Shown: piece after piece, positions 24,935 to 37,425 of the stretch | Layout: every line of letters begins with the position of its first letter | Numbering within the stretch: the first letter of the stretch is position 1 | NCBI GenBank assembly: GCA_013396915.1 | Contig: VWZL01006771.1 | Location: forward strand, 862,334-926,333 | Length of the DNA stretch: 64,000 nt | Direction: 5' to 3' | From: Stercorarius parasiticus | Lineage: Eukaryota > Chordata > Aves > Charadriiformes > Stercorariidae | Notes under the pieces: generated by a model | Told to the model about the DNA's origin: nothing | The model's input: only the letters and a program-made list of their open reading frames with translations | Database searches by the model: none | Made by a program: the position numbers and the translations under genes

Positions 24935-25001
24935 AGTGCTGGAGAGGGGGGCTAGGCTCTGTCCCATCTGCTTTCCCAGTCCTAAATTCACTAAGCGAGA
25001 G
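24935..25001 (+). other. Exon-like segment (67 nt), unrecognised
   Basis: A long pyrimidine tract (GCTGTCTCTCTTTGTCTCCTTTGCAG) and a GAGAG|GTGATC donor enclose 67 nt. These are open in one frame as VLERGARLCPICFPSPKFTKRE, with a CPIC pair that is not enough for a zinc-finger call. The open frame continues beyond the donor to 25118. Listed only because the splice signals are strong. Confidence 0.15.
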
Positions 25002-27344
25002 GTGATCATGGCTTGGAGCGCAGATGTGGCTCTGCACTTGGGACATCACTCCCTGGGTCTGGACCACAGATGGGAAGGGACAAAAGCAGCCAGTGTACCG
25101 CAGGTGGCTCTGAACTGATGCCCAGGCACCACCACTTGTAGGTATGAAGGTGGATAGCTTTGATATTCAGTTTTCAATGCTGCCTTTGTGACTCACCTTT
25201 GTTAGACAGTGTCAGCACATATTGGTACCCACAGGCATATGTACGGTAGCTTCACCTAAGGTATGAGATGATACTTGCTATGTTCATAACCTGCTGTAAC
25301 CGAGAAAGTGTTTCCATCTAGAACTTGGCAATTCTCTACTGCGCCATCAGGCTCGCAGCACTCCGTGAGCCTGGCAGTACGTACCAGTAAAAATGTCTGT
25401 GTGCTTAAAGGAATCCAAAAGGGACTGGCCATCAGCCCCTAATCTTCCACCAATCTTGCTGAATTGCTTTCATTCAATCTTGCTTTGTGTTCTTACCCGA
25501 TATCACGCTTATCCCTTCATGCACGTTCCTCCTGCTGAAAGCGCAAGCCTTAGTCATCTGTTAAGAGGGTACAGTGAATGTTATATGAGTGTATTCTTGG
25601 ATAGCTTTTTCCTTTGTGAACTGTTTAAAATTGCTTCTTGAGGACATGAATGCCTTTTCTGGCTGTCTCCTCTCCTCCGTCTTCGTCTTTGATGTTGAGG
25701 ACATTTGAGAAGTGCAGGTCATGTTGCATGGGAGCACGGGATGTAGGAAGCTTAATGCACGAATCACAGACATTCTGTTTTATTCATAAAGAAGAAATAA
25801 TTGGGGTTTTTGTTTTCTCTTAAACAAATCTTTTGATTAAGCCCAGGCTGATGCTGGGCATTTTTTTAAAAGAAGTATTTTTTTTTGAGACAGCAGTAAT
25901 AATAAAAAGGTCTGTCTGCTTTTTGCTTCATATTATATGATGATTAGCCTGAAAGATGTATCAATTATATTTGTGTAAGAACATTTTTCCTCACTGTTTT
26001 TAGCCCTGTGTGTTGCACTGATTAAGGGGAATTGATCTTTGCTGCCATACGAAAATGGGAAAACAAACATGAGCTCAGTGATTGTATAAGATGTGCTCGA
26101 GGGCCATAATTTGAGCCAAGAGGAACGATTTGTGGCTTAGTCAGACCATGCAGACAAGTCTATCAAATGTACAACGTGTCATATACAGATTTCTGTTTAG
26201 TGGACCTTTCTGTCCCAGCCTCCACATTTATCACTGTCTTCCTGACAGGAGCTCTGCCCTGTTATCCTGACTTGTATGTCATTTATCAGTGTTAAGTACA
26301 ACAAAAGAGTATCTCTTTAAACCCCCTTTACCCTTTCACATGCTTCTACCCTTGAATAATAATATCTATCTCTGCAGCCACAAATATTCCATTTCATCCT
26401 TTCCTTTGTATTATGTTAGTTGCTCAATAAATGATTAAAATGGCATTAGTGCACTTTAAAATTAAAATTATTATATTATTGCTGAAGTCATGTGTAAGAG
26501 GAGAGATAAAAGCATTTGGGTGCTTTTGCCCCCTTTTTAGGCCTGTCAAGTCAAAAGAATTTTGTATAAAAAATCCCATCCACAAAGTAAAAATGTGGCA
26601 ATGCCATCTCAGCCCAAATCACACAGCCCTGAGCCCAAACTGAATTTCAGCTGTGGGTATAAATCACTGACCCCAAAGCAAAAAGAGTGAATTATGACAT
26701 AAACACAGGAATTAAAATAGCATTAATGGTCTCCAAACGTTCTTTCACATATGACTACTCCATTTATTTTATTCAAGAACAAAGGAGAAGGTAGGGGAAA
26801 TGGGCCACAGAAACCTTAAAAAGGTTACACAAAAAGTGAAAACAGTTGCTGGAAAAGATGTTTCCAAGCAGCATTTCACGGCCATCTCTGCTGCCGTGTT
26901 TTATAACAATGGACTGTCTTTCTATAAAGTTGGTAACATGCTGGAAATCATAAGCTTCACAGAATTTATGTCTAGCTACTCCCTTGCAAGACATTTTATA
27001 GAGATGTGTTAGCAACTCTGTATAACAGGTACAGCCCGGGCTCAGGTTATTAATTACAGCTTGGAGTTTCAATTTATAATCAATAAAAAACCCAAACCAA
27101 TTACCAGTTCGAAACTTTGCTTCTCATTCTCTCATGTGTACATACACATAAATCATCCGGTTCCCACACCTCTCCTCTTACACCTCCCGCTCTATTTTCC
27201 AGACCTATTTCCCCGTTCTCTTTCTGAAAAGACATAAACCACCTCGTCCTTCATGTTTTGCCCAGCCTGCTCCTGCTCTCCTGAGCACTGCCCTGGCCAG
27301 ACCTGGTCCCTAGCACTCCTTGTCACTGTGCTGCATCCTTTCAG

Positions 27345-27585
27345 GTGTCACTTAAAGGATGCTGAGATCTGCAGGCTTGGGCACTGCAAAAAGGACGATC
27401 TGCAAGGGCAGAGTGTGTTGCATGGCATGGCATGGCTGCTGCAAAGTGATTACATAAGAAAGGATGAAAGGATCCCTCTTGCTCCTCCAGATTTGGTTCC
27501 TGAGGGAGTCATCAAGATTGTTTACATTTGTGTAACATCTGCCAAGGTCCCTCTGACAAAGATGCTGGTTGGTAAAAGATTCTGA
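27345..27585 (+). other. Exon-like open segment, unrecognised
   Basis: After a CTGCATCCTTTCAG acceptor the frame runs about 80 codons to TGA at 27583-27585, with mixed hydrophilic composition (LKDAEICRLGHCKKDD, PLAPPDLVPEGV, ending KMLVGKRF). If real it would be a terminal exon. A CATGG x3 micro-repeat lies inside. No family is recognised and no nearby poly(A) signal was confirmed. Confidence 0.18.
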
Positions 27586-29278
27586 TGCTGAAGAGATGCC
27601 CAGGAAGGAATTATTGGATGAAAACCAGGTCACCAGCTCCTGAAGCTGGTACAACATCAGGAATATGAGAAGAAATGGAAATGGGGAGTCATCTAGGAGG
27701 CAGGGTTGTCTCCAGGAGCTCTTGGTTCCCAGGTCTGGCAGCTGAAAAGGCTCTTGGGGAGTCTAGGTGCTGGAGGTGGGTTGCCATACCTGAGTAGATT
27801 TGCCTTTTGCATTTGTTTCCTTGTGACCATTTACTTTCAATGTGGTAACCAAGAGCCTGACCTATCTTGCTAATTGCCTCCTCTCTTGTTTTGCCATTGA
27901 GTTTACTTGATCCCCTGTGGACACTGGTCTTAAATACACTTAGCTGAAAATTGGTAGATTTTTACCAAGTAGAGGAATCAGGTCCTGGCCCAGGTTTTTG
28001 AGGAAGGGAAAAAACAACCCCTAACAGCTTTACAAAAAGGACTATATGGTCCTTTGGTCCAATGGTGTTTGCAGCACTTGTGTGCTGGCATGCCAGACTC
28101 CTGGGAGTCTGAGACTTCCATGGAGGTAGAGCACTGTCTGCTTCTTGTTGACGAGTTGCTATCATAGACTAGAGATCTAGGAGTAAGTTTCTCACAGAGG
28201 CTGTCACCTGGCAGTGCACATTTTTCAACTGGCAAGCAAGTCCCAGCCTCTGACTTCCCCAGGAGCATCTCTGGAGGGCACTGAGGTGGTCTGAACACCC
28301 CTCCTCTGGCAAAGAAACTACCAAACCAGCTATTCCCGTGTGACCACCACAGTGTACGCAGTGCTTCAGGTGAGCTCCTACTCAGACAAAGCCTTACTCA
28401 AAGACGCTATGGCAGCAGTTTTCCCCAAATGGGATGCACTGACCTAACAGCCACTTCCCAGTAGAAGACAGACTACTCCTTTCCCTCATCTCTGATTCCC
28501 GCTACGCACTCTTGTCATTTACCACGTGGCAGGTCTGGCTCTCTCTGAATCCCTCTGCAAATGGATGCAGCTCATTAACTCAGCAAAAAACATTTTTTTT
28601 TCCCTTGGTTACCAAAAATTACAGGAGACTGGACTGACAGGCAGCAGAATGCCACGAGAAGAGTCTGAGAAAACTAGAGATGGTGCACAGGAGATAGTGG
28701 GAGTATGCAGCTGAGTGTAAGGAAAGGGCACAAGACTCATGTCTCCATTTTTAAGGCAGTAGTGAGCCATTAGATCAGCCCAACAGGTCATGGTACTTAG
28801 CTTAATATATCCTTAGCTCTCCTAGAGATACTACTCCCAGTATAACTGAAGACAGCCTCCTCCCAAGTGCCCCAGGCTGGTGGCTCACAGCTGCCCTACG
28901 ATCAACTCACGACCTTTCAGTCATTTCCCAGTGATGAGCTGCCACCTTACAGGAGGTGTTTCACGTATTCCAGATGTATCAGTTTTAGTATGTTGCAGCT
29001 TGAATAATTTCACCCTATTTCCGTTATTCCAGTCCAAAGTGTCATGTAATTCCCTCTGCTCAACATACCAATTCTTCTCTGTTTGGGGCCACCTCCCAGC
29101 TTTGTGCCATCAACACACATCATCAACATGCTCCTGACATTTGTAGCATTTGCATTTAGGCAACATTTTCAACAAACCACATGCTACTTCATATACCCCG
29201 ACCGAGGATGACTTAACCCCACGTCGTCACTTAGTATCGCATTTGATGCTAAACACCCTCCCGGCAAGATTGTTATAA

Positions 29279-29325
29279 TTCCCACTGAAATCAAAAGAGG
29301 TCTTTGCACTGATATTAGTGTGCCA
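29279..29325. repeat. Ancient amniote repeat scrap
   Basis: ATTCCCACTGAAATCAAAAG and TTTGCACTGATATTAGTG resemble the old amniote motif 'CCCATTGAAGTCAATGG...TTTGCCATTGACTTCAATGG', which is common in reptile genomes. The match is short and diverged, so family and orientation are uncertain. Confidence 0.35.
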
Positions 29326-30965
29326 GGACACCACACTGAACAACCTGAAGAGTTTAAGATCAATAAGTGGTAAGTTATGAAGAAAATCGTTTGACTATGC
29401 CAGTGGTTTTTTTTAGGGTAGCTTTATATTGATCAATACAATGGGAAAAAAACCACCCTGTGTTTAAACAAAATTACAGTGAATTGCTCAAAGGCAAAAC
29501 AAAATTCTCTGCTCAGCTGTTTGGCTCACATTCATCTCCCTTTACTCCTATAGAAGTGACATTTTAATTAACTGTGTCAGGTGGATGTGTAACATCTCTG
29601 CTGAAAAGCCTGTATCTGCTCAGCTGCGTGTCATAGTTTCTATACAGCTAACATCTACAAGAGGTCATGCTTTTGTGGCAGGAGGATCCAAATTCTGAAC
29701 AAATACTTCATAATACATAATCTGTCTAAGCTTTTATTCTACTTGCACAAATCTATGGAAAGTAGTGATTTCCTTGGATTATTTAAATACACAATTTTTT
29801 CTACAACCAAGCAAAAAAACCTCTATGGCAGGATCAAAAATCAGCTCTTTGTGGGTAATAAACAGTTTTGCATGGGACTGGTGGGCTAAATGGTAGTGAT
29901 TTTGTTCTTCAAGCGGGTGCTTTTAGCTATGAATACCTAAGTGTGCAAATGCAAACTGCTGCTTCTGCAAATATATGTGCAGCTCGGAGGTTCACTTTCT
30001 GTGAATGTTAATGGATACAGAATTCAACCGCATGAATATTCAAAGAAAGTGAACACAAAAGCTGCACAAGTGTGGTTGAAGCGAACAGATTTAAAAATGT
30101 AAGCCCAGAAACATGGCTTCCCCCTGCCCTGCCAGTGTGAGCACCTTAAACTTTGAGAGCTTTACAGTATTGACTGGACTCTGAATTTTGCAGGTAAATA
30201 TAATGCGATACAAGCCATGAGACTCCACAGAGCCTCAGGAGGAATGTATCGGTTGTGTCACAAAGTCTGATTTGGATCTGAAGCTTTTCCTAGGCAACTG
30301 TCAGCTTAGACCTAGATGGGAAGGCTGTGGTGCGGGAAATACTTCTGCTGGGATGACAAGGAGATGGTCAAAGAAGAGGATCACTAGCTTTGTGAGAGTC
30401 CCTTGTCAAACCAGGAATAAGGGTGAGCAAGCAGGCAAATAATGTGTGAAATTCTATGAAAGGTGAGGGATGAAGGTGAATGATATTTTTATTTCTTTGA
30501 AATAACAATGCATGTTGGGGTTTAAATTGCAAGTGATTTTAACATCAGTGAGCGGGAGGGAAAAACAAAGGAGGAATGGAAAACTATATATACACTTACA
30601 TATGTACTGGAACATATATTCTTAATCTGTCACCTTAAGACATGCCCACTCAGCTGCAGCTGTGAGTGGGAACCTCTGAAAGAGTCAATGAAGCAGGGGT
30701 GGGCATACAAGTATAATTAAACTCCAGGAGGCTGGAGTGCTGCATTTTGTTATTCAGGAACTTTCCCGATGCATTTTAATTTTACCGATAAAGAAATCAC
30801 ACACAGACACACTCTACAGGGAAGAATCTTGGAGGTTATGAATGAAACCAGTTAAAGACAGACAATTCAGACCTTTGGAAAAGCTAATGGCATTTTCCCA
30901 AGCACATTATGAGCATACAATCAGTGGGAGCTCACCATGCAACAGTGATGTGAGTAAATGGCATC

Positions 30966-31042
30966 TCCCCCAGTGAAAATGGGGAAACTGAGGCACGTAG
31001 GTGATTCTGCAAAGCACTTAAACACATGCTTCAAGCATGGAC
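30966..31042 (-). mobile_element. MIR-like / ancient amniote SINE relic
   Basis: AAAATGGGGAAACTGAGGCACGTAGGTGA matches the reverse complement of the MIR-type phrase 'CTGTGCCTCAGTTTCCCCATYTGTAAAATGGG'. It is followed by GCAAAGCACTTAAACACATGCTTCAAGCATGG, resembling the neighbouring 'AAGCATGTGCTTAAGTGCTTTGC' text found in old reptile repeats. Both parts in one orientation make a real relic likely. Confidence 0.55.
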
Positions 31043-31414
31043 CATTCTCACTGATGGCAAACACTGCTTTCCTGAACTTAGTAACTGTTTGTCTCAAATC
31101 CTTCCTCCTGAAAACAGAGGTAATGTGATGGCTATGCTTAGAATTATTCTATGATTAGAAATATGCCTATGCTCACTTTGCTGAGACAAAAGCTACGCAT
31201 ACGGATGAAGACCACAACATGAGATGGTCAGAGGTGGCCTTGGGATAGGAGTACTGTTGAGAATATCAGACTCATCTATCACTGGTTTGATGGCAGTAGG
31301 AAATGAGGAAGAGCAAGGACTGAGGCTGGTAGGTGATGGACAAGATATGAAGGTATGTAGGAAGCCTCAGAGAGATGCACTGTTCAATCTGTGTTGCTGT
31401 TTCAATGGGAAAGG

Positions 31415-31502
31415 TGTCTCTGCCCATGGCAGAGTTCCATGCGTTCGGAACTAGATGATCTTTAAGGTCCCTTCCAACTCCAACCATTCTATGATTCTAT
31501 GA
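31415..31502 (+). mobile_element. CR1 LINE extreme 3' end
   Basis: GCCCATGGCAGAGTTCC, GGAACTAGATGATCTTTAAGG, TCCCTTCCAACTCCAACC and the tail ATTCTATGATTCTATGAA are the plus-strand CR1 3' UTR end. The sequence upstream of about 31415 no longer reads as CR1, so this is a very short 5'-truncated copy. An overlapping 76-codon frame (31224-31454) is not a gene. Confidence 0.9.
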
Positions 31503-33822
31503 AATTAAATGTAGCATGCTTACCATGCAGAATGCACAGTAACAAGCCTGGGGCTTCCTAAATACTCTTATACTGCATCAACATAAGTGGGGACTACTGG
31601 GAAACAGCCCGTTTCCTCCCCTCATTCACTTTGCAAGATGGGCAAGACATGGTGGGGCAGAAATCATCCCATTTCTTTTCCATATATTCCTTTATAATCC
31701 TCTTCTTAAAACGCAAAGCAAAGCTGCAGTGATTAATGCAACGTCTATGGTCAGAATCTTCATTTCTTCGTGCCACCTTAATTTCTGCCACCCAGCAAAT
31801 TGCGTCTTCAATAGCTTCAGTGGAACATGGATTACGTTTATGTATTCAGCTAGTAGGAAGGGTTTGGATAATGTAGTCATTCTATTACGTCTTGATGCCT
31901 GTTCTAGTGGCTTAGCAGCTGATGACAGACCCTCAATAACTAAATCTAAACACATTTTCAAGGAAACGAAATACTACCTTTCATTATACTATCTTATTGG
32001 CACTACATCAAGTGCCATTTTACTGATAATCCTCCAGAAAAGGGAGATCTGATAAAAATTTGCACTTCTATCATCTACGTTATTTATCAGAATTTGAATT
32101 TCAGTATTCTGTGGCTGACTTCATAAATGTCTCGCACTGGTAATAACTACAGCTCTATGCACAGTTGCATTAAGACCTACCAAAACTCTAGCACACAAGG
32201 TCACTTGCTCTCCACACAGTTCCAACACAGAGTCTCTCTCTATTCCATGCAGTGTTAGCATCTCCTGCCTCTTCTGGAAATGCCGCCAAATGACTTGGAG
32301 ATGGTATAAACACATCATTGAAATCAATTCACTTAAAAGGACTGTGAACCTTGATATATGGGGAGATTTGCTTTGATAACTTAGGGAAAATCGCTGCAAT
32401 GGCTGGTACTGCCTGGCTGATTTTCCATTTTTCTTCAATGAGAGGATTTGGTGAAAAAGCAGAATTTGAGTGGGTTTTGTGTCCTCTGAGTCATTTAGGA
32501 AGCAGGCACATAGTCTACACCAGCCACGTGGGGTCCCTCTACATTCAGTGAAGAGGAGAGACACCTTCATCCCTCTTACTGTGGGCTCTCGGAGCTCTTG
32601 CTGAGGGGCCACTCTGTGATTTTTGACTGTCCCTTCCCAGGAAGACTTACTTTTCCTTGGCTGCAGTTTGCCAAAAATGTTGCCTTAAAAAAAAAAATAA
32701 TCCTCACTAAAAGATTCTCTTTAAGTGCCTTTTTCATGAAAACCTGTGTTCTTTGAAAGTGTTCTGATCTTTCACTTTGAACAATATGCAAACACTGAAA
32801 TAAAACCTAAACAATATCTGTTGCTAATTTTTTTTTTTTTATATTCCAATACTCCCTGCTTTCTCTCCATTTTTTCTCTTTATTTTCCTTTGCTTTTCCA
32901 ACAGAGAGAAAACAGTACAGAAAATACAGAGAGAGAGGAAGATTAAGCCTATTTAGCTACACGGTTAAAGGCCAGGGACCCACTCAGGACCCTCAGGGCG
33001 AATGTGCCTTCACCAGAGGATGTTCTCTGCAGAGCTGTATGGGATGAGGTGAGCAGAAGTACCTCTCCACTTTCTACTCAGCCATTAACCCTCAGCAATC
33101 TGCCTGGAAGCCTCCTGGGCTTCTCTGAGTTGAAGGGAGAAGACAGAATTTACGGTAATGGCTCATTTCTGCCAGATCTGTGCCCCGGTAGCAGAGAGTC
33201 CACTCCTTTCATCAACCTGGTGACTCAAAGCAGGTAGGATCCTGCAAGTCAGGCAGAGCAGCCTGCTTGAGTATTCTGCAAATATTTTGCTCTTCCAAAT
33301 TTGCTTACATATCAAAATATGGGTTTAGCTGATAAAAGCCATCAGCTCCATCAGAGTCCATTACAATCTATCAGGCAAATACTCAGTAATTTCCAAATTA
33401 GTCCATGGACTACAATACCTTCAAGTGATCTTTATAATCTCTCTTGTTAAAAATATCCACTGTTGTAAGACTTACCCAAACATGGATTTACCAGGTAGAT
33501 AGCTTGCAATGTAAATGACTTGTGTTTGGATAGCTAGAATGCATATCAAAATGCATGCTCAAATGAGAGACCATATTGACTCTTTCTGAGCTGTTATGGT
33601 CTATTAGATAAATATTATCTCAGTTCAGGATTGTGGTAGTTTTCTATATGCACAGTTTCCTGATAAGCCATATGGACTCTCAGATAAAATTGTGTCTTCA
33701 GATTTAGAAAGTGATATGGCTGAATAGCTGTAATGAGTATGAGGAAGCTCCTGTTAGCCAATTAATCAGAATGTGTCACTGAATGCCCCCTCCTCTTTTT
33801 GTGTTAGTATGTGCTATAGTGT

Positions 33823-33838
33823 GTATATATATATATAC
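33823..33838. repeat. Short (TA)n microsatellite
   Basis: Eight TA units flanked by GTG and CACCC. Simple sequence. Confidence 0.85.
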
Positions 33839-36112
33839 ACCCAGCAGACATGCATTGCTTAGCGGTATTCTGACAAAAAACACATGCCAAGGGCACGGCA
33901 ACCAGTTCTTGTACAACTGTTGTGCTTGTATTTGTATCCCTACACTACTGTGATTCCAGTCATCTTTCTGATTTTTTTCCATCTTATTCACACAAACGCA
34001 TGTATACTTACAGCCACGGTCTCCAATATTAACAGAAAGAACTTCAGTGATTTCAGAGGCATGGACTTTGGTCATGCATTGCCTTTTCCCACTTAATAAT
34101 AATGTACTAAACACATTTTTCAGTCATCAATGGCAAAACCTCAGTGGATTTACATTTCATCTACATAGCACATGAGCTGCAGGGATCCCTGTGTAACTTG
34201 TAAAAGGTTCACATGAAATGATCAAGGCTGGGACACAAACCAGGAAGAGAACCATCAGCTGAAGCCAGGTCCTAGCTGTGTAGGTGACACAACAAGCAAC
34301 TTCTCCATCCTTAATAAACGTGGGGATCTGACCAGTGCATTTGTACACCATGTTGATGTGAGAATTTAAGTGGTGAATTCCAGTCTGTTTAAAGTAACTC
34401 TCTATCTTAGAGATGGCTATTTTTTTCCTTCTTCGTACACCTTGCAAAAGAGGTCTCTTGCTACTACCTAAACAACTGCTACCTGAAGAGGACAAAAAAA
34501 AGGCATTATTTCTGGATAAATCAAATTTTCTCCAGCTTCTCCTCATGGTTAAAGGAGTAGATCTTCTCCTGAAGAGCAAAACAAAGGTGTACCTACACAG
34601 CACGGTTCAGCATTATGCAGAGATAACCGAGGTACCTTAGGGTACCACGGGCTGTAGAAATGACCCCTGGGGTGCATTCCTGTAATTGCCACTCAGAACG
34701 GGCAGCATACCAATGCGTATCTTGTAAAAAGTTTTTTGAAAGGATCTGAAGTTTTCTTCCAGCAGAAGAAGTGCCCCATAGCTGCTGGGTAGGATGCTCT
34801 TAGATAGCTGGGGAGGGCGAGTCGCACTTTGGGAAAGGGATGCTCCAGAGACAGGCAAGGCCATGAGTGCAGCTACATTATTCCTCACAAATGGGTTAAG
34901 CAGCTTTATTTTAGACCGTTGCTTATTTTACCTCCAGACCTTAGAAGCTAAGGCAACAGACGGCATATTAAGAAAGTAATTTTAGCAGGTGAGGAATGTC
35001 ACTTCATCTGGTCCTCTGTTCCACGACTTTCTTGTTATCTTAATATTATTTAAAAGTAGCTCTGCTTTGAATGGCTAAATTCCTTCTCTGAAGCACGCTG
35101 CTGAAATGTAAACATCATACAACTTTGATTACCTATGAATAGAGAACACATGCTGCTACTGAAAAGAACATGCAAGATTGCCACGCTTTTAGAAATCAAA
35201 AGTTAATTATGAGTCGGGATTGGAGGACACAATAAGCTTTTGCCCATTCATTGTGGCCAAAGATAATTTCCAAGCCTCTGCAAAAACCGTACTTTGCAGG
35301 TCTGTTTGGATTCTTGTATTTCATGAGGAGAGCAGCGTTTCCCACTCCCAGCCCTTGCAGAGGAAGCTGTGGCTGCAGGCATCGTCTAACGCTGCTGCCC
35401 TTTGTGAAGAGGACATCAGTACCTCGCCTGTGCTCATGTTCACAGCCATCCTCTGTGAATCCCTGTGAAAGTGTTCAGCTTTAAATGAGCTCTGCCGCTT
35501 TGTAAACACGCTGTTGACGCTTTTATAGGCCAATTTACACAACAGTGATTTGTTTAGTTTCTTTTTTTTTCATTAAAACATTAAAACATACCTCTTTCTG
35601 TGTATATTAGTCTGTATGTCAAGCTTGGAACGTGAAACTTACAGTCATGAGCCTGAAGCATCGAAAGATGTCAAAGTAAAACCAACTGCAAACAGTTGCT
35701 TTATTCTCCCCAAAATTTCATCAGAGGCAGGTGAAGCTGATGCTTGGTTTTCATCAGCGACCGGATGTACTGAAACATGTAACTTACCAAACTAAAGTTG
35801 CACACTTAGTAGAAGTTTTGGCTTCCCTTTGGTTTTCCAGGCTCTAATATTTTATGCAGTTTATTTTAAATAATTTAAAAACTGGGGAAGAGATGAGCAT
35901 TGATAAGATTTTTTCAAAGTTCTCATAAAAAAACCACTGTGGCTAAAAATGTTGACCTGCAAAACCCCATGTGACGGCACAGCCTCCCCGTTTCCAGGAG
36001 GAACCCTCCATACTGGGCAGGGCATAACTGGCAGGAAACAACGCCCACTTTATTCTTGCTGTCACGATGCAGGTTATTACAAGAACTTGGGTCACTCTGT
36101 TCAAATAACCAT

Positions 36113-36135
36113 TTTGGAAATAGGTTATTTCCAAA
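36113..36135. repeat. Short palindrome, 10-bp arms, 3-nt loop
   Basis: TTTGGAAATA is followed by GGT and then by its reverse complement TATTTCCAAA. A second, overlapping inverted pair (AAATAACC with GGTTATTT) surrounds part of it. Function is unknown; it may be chance in AT-rich DNA. Confidence 0.75.
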
Positions 36136-37060
36136 TAACAGCCCCTTGTATTCCCGCGCACCTTGGGCACTGTCAGACTCCAAAGCCAGCAGAGCCCTGC
36201 GTCTGGCTCTTCTGCAGCCGGCCATCCCTTCCACTCTCCAGGAAAGGATTTCTCAGGAGATTTCCAGCACAGTCCATACTCTGTTCAAAAGGCTCGGAGA
36301 GGCTTGAATAAACATCTGACCTTCTTGAGGAAGCAAATGTAAACCTCCCTCCCCTCCCACCCCAGCTGTGATTCTTTTGACATTCTTTTCTACTATTTGT
36401 CTTTATTTATCAAGCCAAGACAATATGTTTGACCCTATAGAAGAACAGAAGAATTTCAAACTTTAGGAAGCTTTCCGCTGTAATGGAAACAAGTGAAGAA
36501 GTTCAAAACTGTGAATAAATAAGAAGTTTGTAGGGAGGAAGTTTTTATTTTATGTTTTTTACACTGTGAAGAATACACAGAATAAATAAAACGCCTCATG
36601 CTTCTAGGTACACAGCGTATGATGAGCCCCATCCTCAGCTCAGTGTGACAACTGCTCCTATAATTATACTGCAGGTTTTCTGGAAGAAGTGCAGAACTGT
36701 GTGGCTTGATCAGCCAAGATTTGGAAGGTCTTTCATGTTTTTATTTTACTAAAGCATTGCTATTTTCATCCAATTTTAATGTGTGCCATCAAAACACAAA
36801 AGTAACTTAGATGGCGGGTTTTCTTTTTTATTAAATGCATGCCTTTTCACTTGCCTTTTTTCACCGAACATTTCATGTCCTCCTTCAAGTTGTTCCAGGT
36901 TCAGCCTCCAAGAGAGCAGCGAGGGAAAATCAGGCCATTTAAAAATAAAATAGATTACTTCTGCACAGCTTTCTTTAATCAAAACCATTATAACTGATGG
37001 CTCAGAGCCTTGATTGCACCTCTTCAGAGGGCACCCCTTGATTTTGCGCGACATCCCTGA

Positions 37061-37090
37061 TTATTTTATTTACTTATTTATTTATTTATT
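37061..37090. repeat. (TTAT)n microsatellite
   Basis: Imperfect TTAT/TTTA repeats of about seven units. Confidence 0.85.
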
Positions 37091-37289
37091 AGCTTTTACT
37101 TTCTGCCTTGATTTCTAGGTCACCGAGTTGAGGCTCTTTCTTGCTTTAAATGGACTTGCTTGTTTCTCAGTGGCAGGTTATTTTTCTTACAGGGGCTATG
37201 AAGTAAACATGCCCCTTTTTCAGAAGATGACAAAAATTCCCGTGATCACATATTCCTGGAGTTCTTTCTCTTTTTTTACCCCTCTAGCC

Positions 37290-37425
37290 CCTGTGGAGAG
37301 CAAGATTGGACCAAGAGTCATTCCTCCCGACCTCTCCCGAGCCCCCGCGGAGCTAAGGGCCAAAAGGTCATTTTCTCAGGTTCCCTCTGGAGGGAGAATC
37401 CAAAGGTCATTCCCTCCCTCCCCAA
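37290..37425. repeat. Decayed minisatellite-like repeats with an AAGGTCATT core
   Basis: Three degenerate units carry GTCATT at 37317, 37367 and 37406, each preceded by CCAAGA, CCAAAAG or CCAAAG and followed by pyrimidine-rich CCTCCC/CCCTC text. A related unit recurs near 38170 (CCACCAAGGGTCATTTCCTC). Unit spacings of 50 and 39 bp show that it is no longer a clean tandem array. AGGTCA is also a nuclear-receptor half site. I recognise no named family. Confidence 0.4.

Larger units (their letters stand above)
21471..30960. other. Non-coding interval, no gene recognised
   Basis: AT-rich DNA with small exon-like segments at 24935-25001 and 27345-27585 (listed separately) and an ancient repeat scrap at 29279-29325. 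A short CpG-bearing patch lies near 22855-22880, too small for a CpG island. I see no RNA gene or intact repeat. Confidence 0.5.
31503..37060. other. Non-coding interval, no gene recognised
   Basis: AT-rich DNA with a TA microsatellite at 33823-33838 and a 10-bp-arm palindrome at 36113-36135. The open frames here (for example 32121-32612 minus and 34157-34603 minus) lack domains, splice context or coding-like composition. Confidence 0.5.

Noticed and set aside
31224..31454. 76-codon frame ending in CR1
   Set aside because: Its end is CR1 3' UTR, and the upstream part has no splice signals or known motif.
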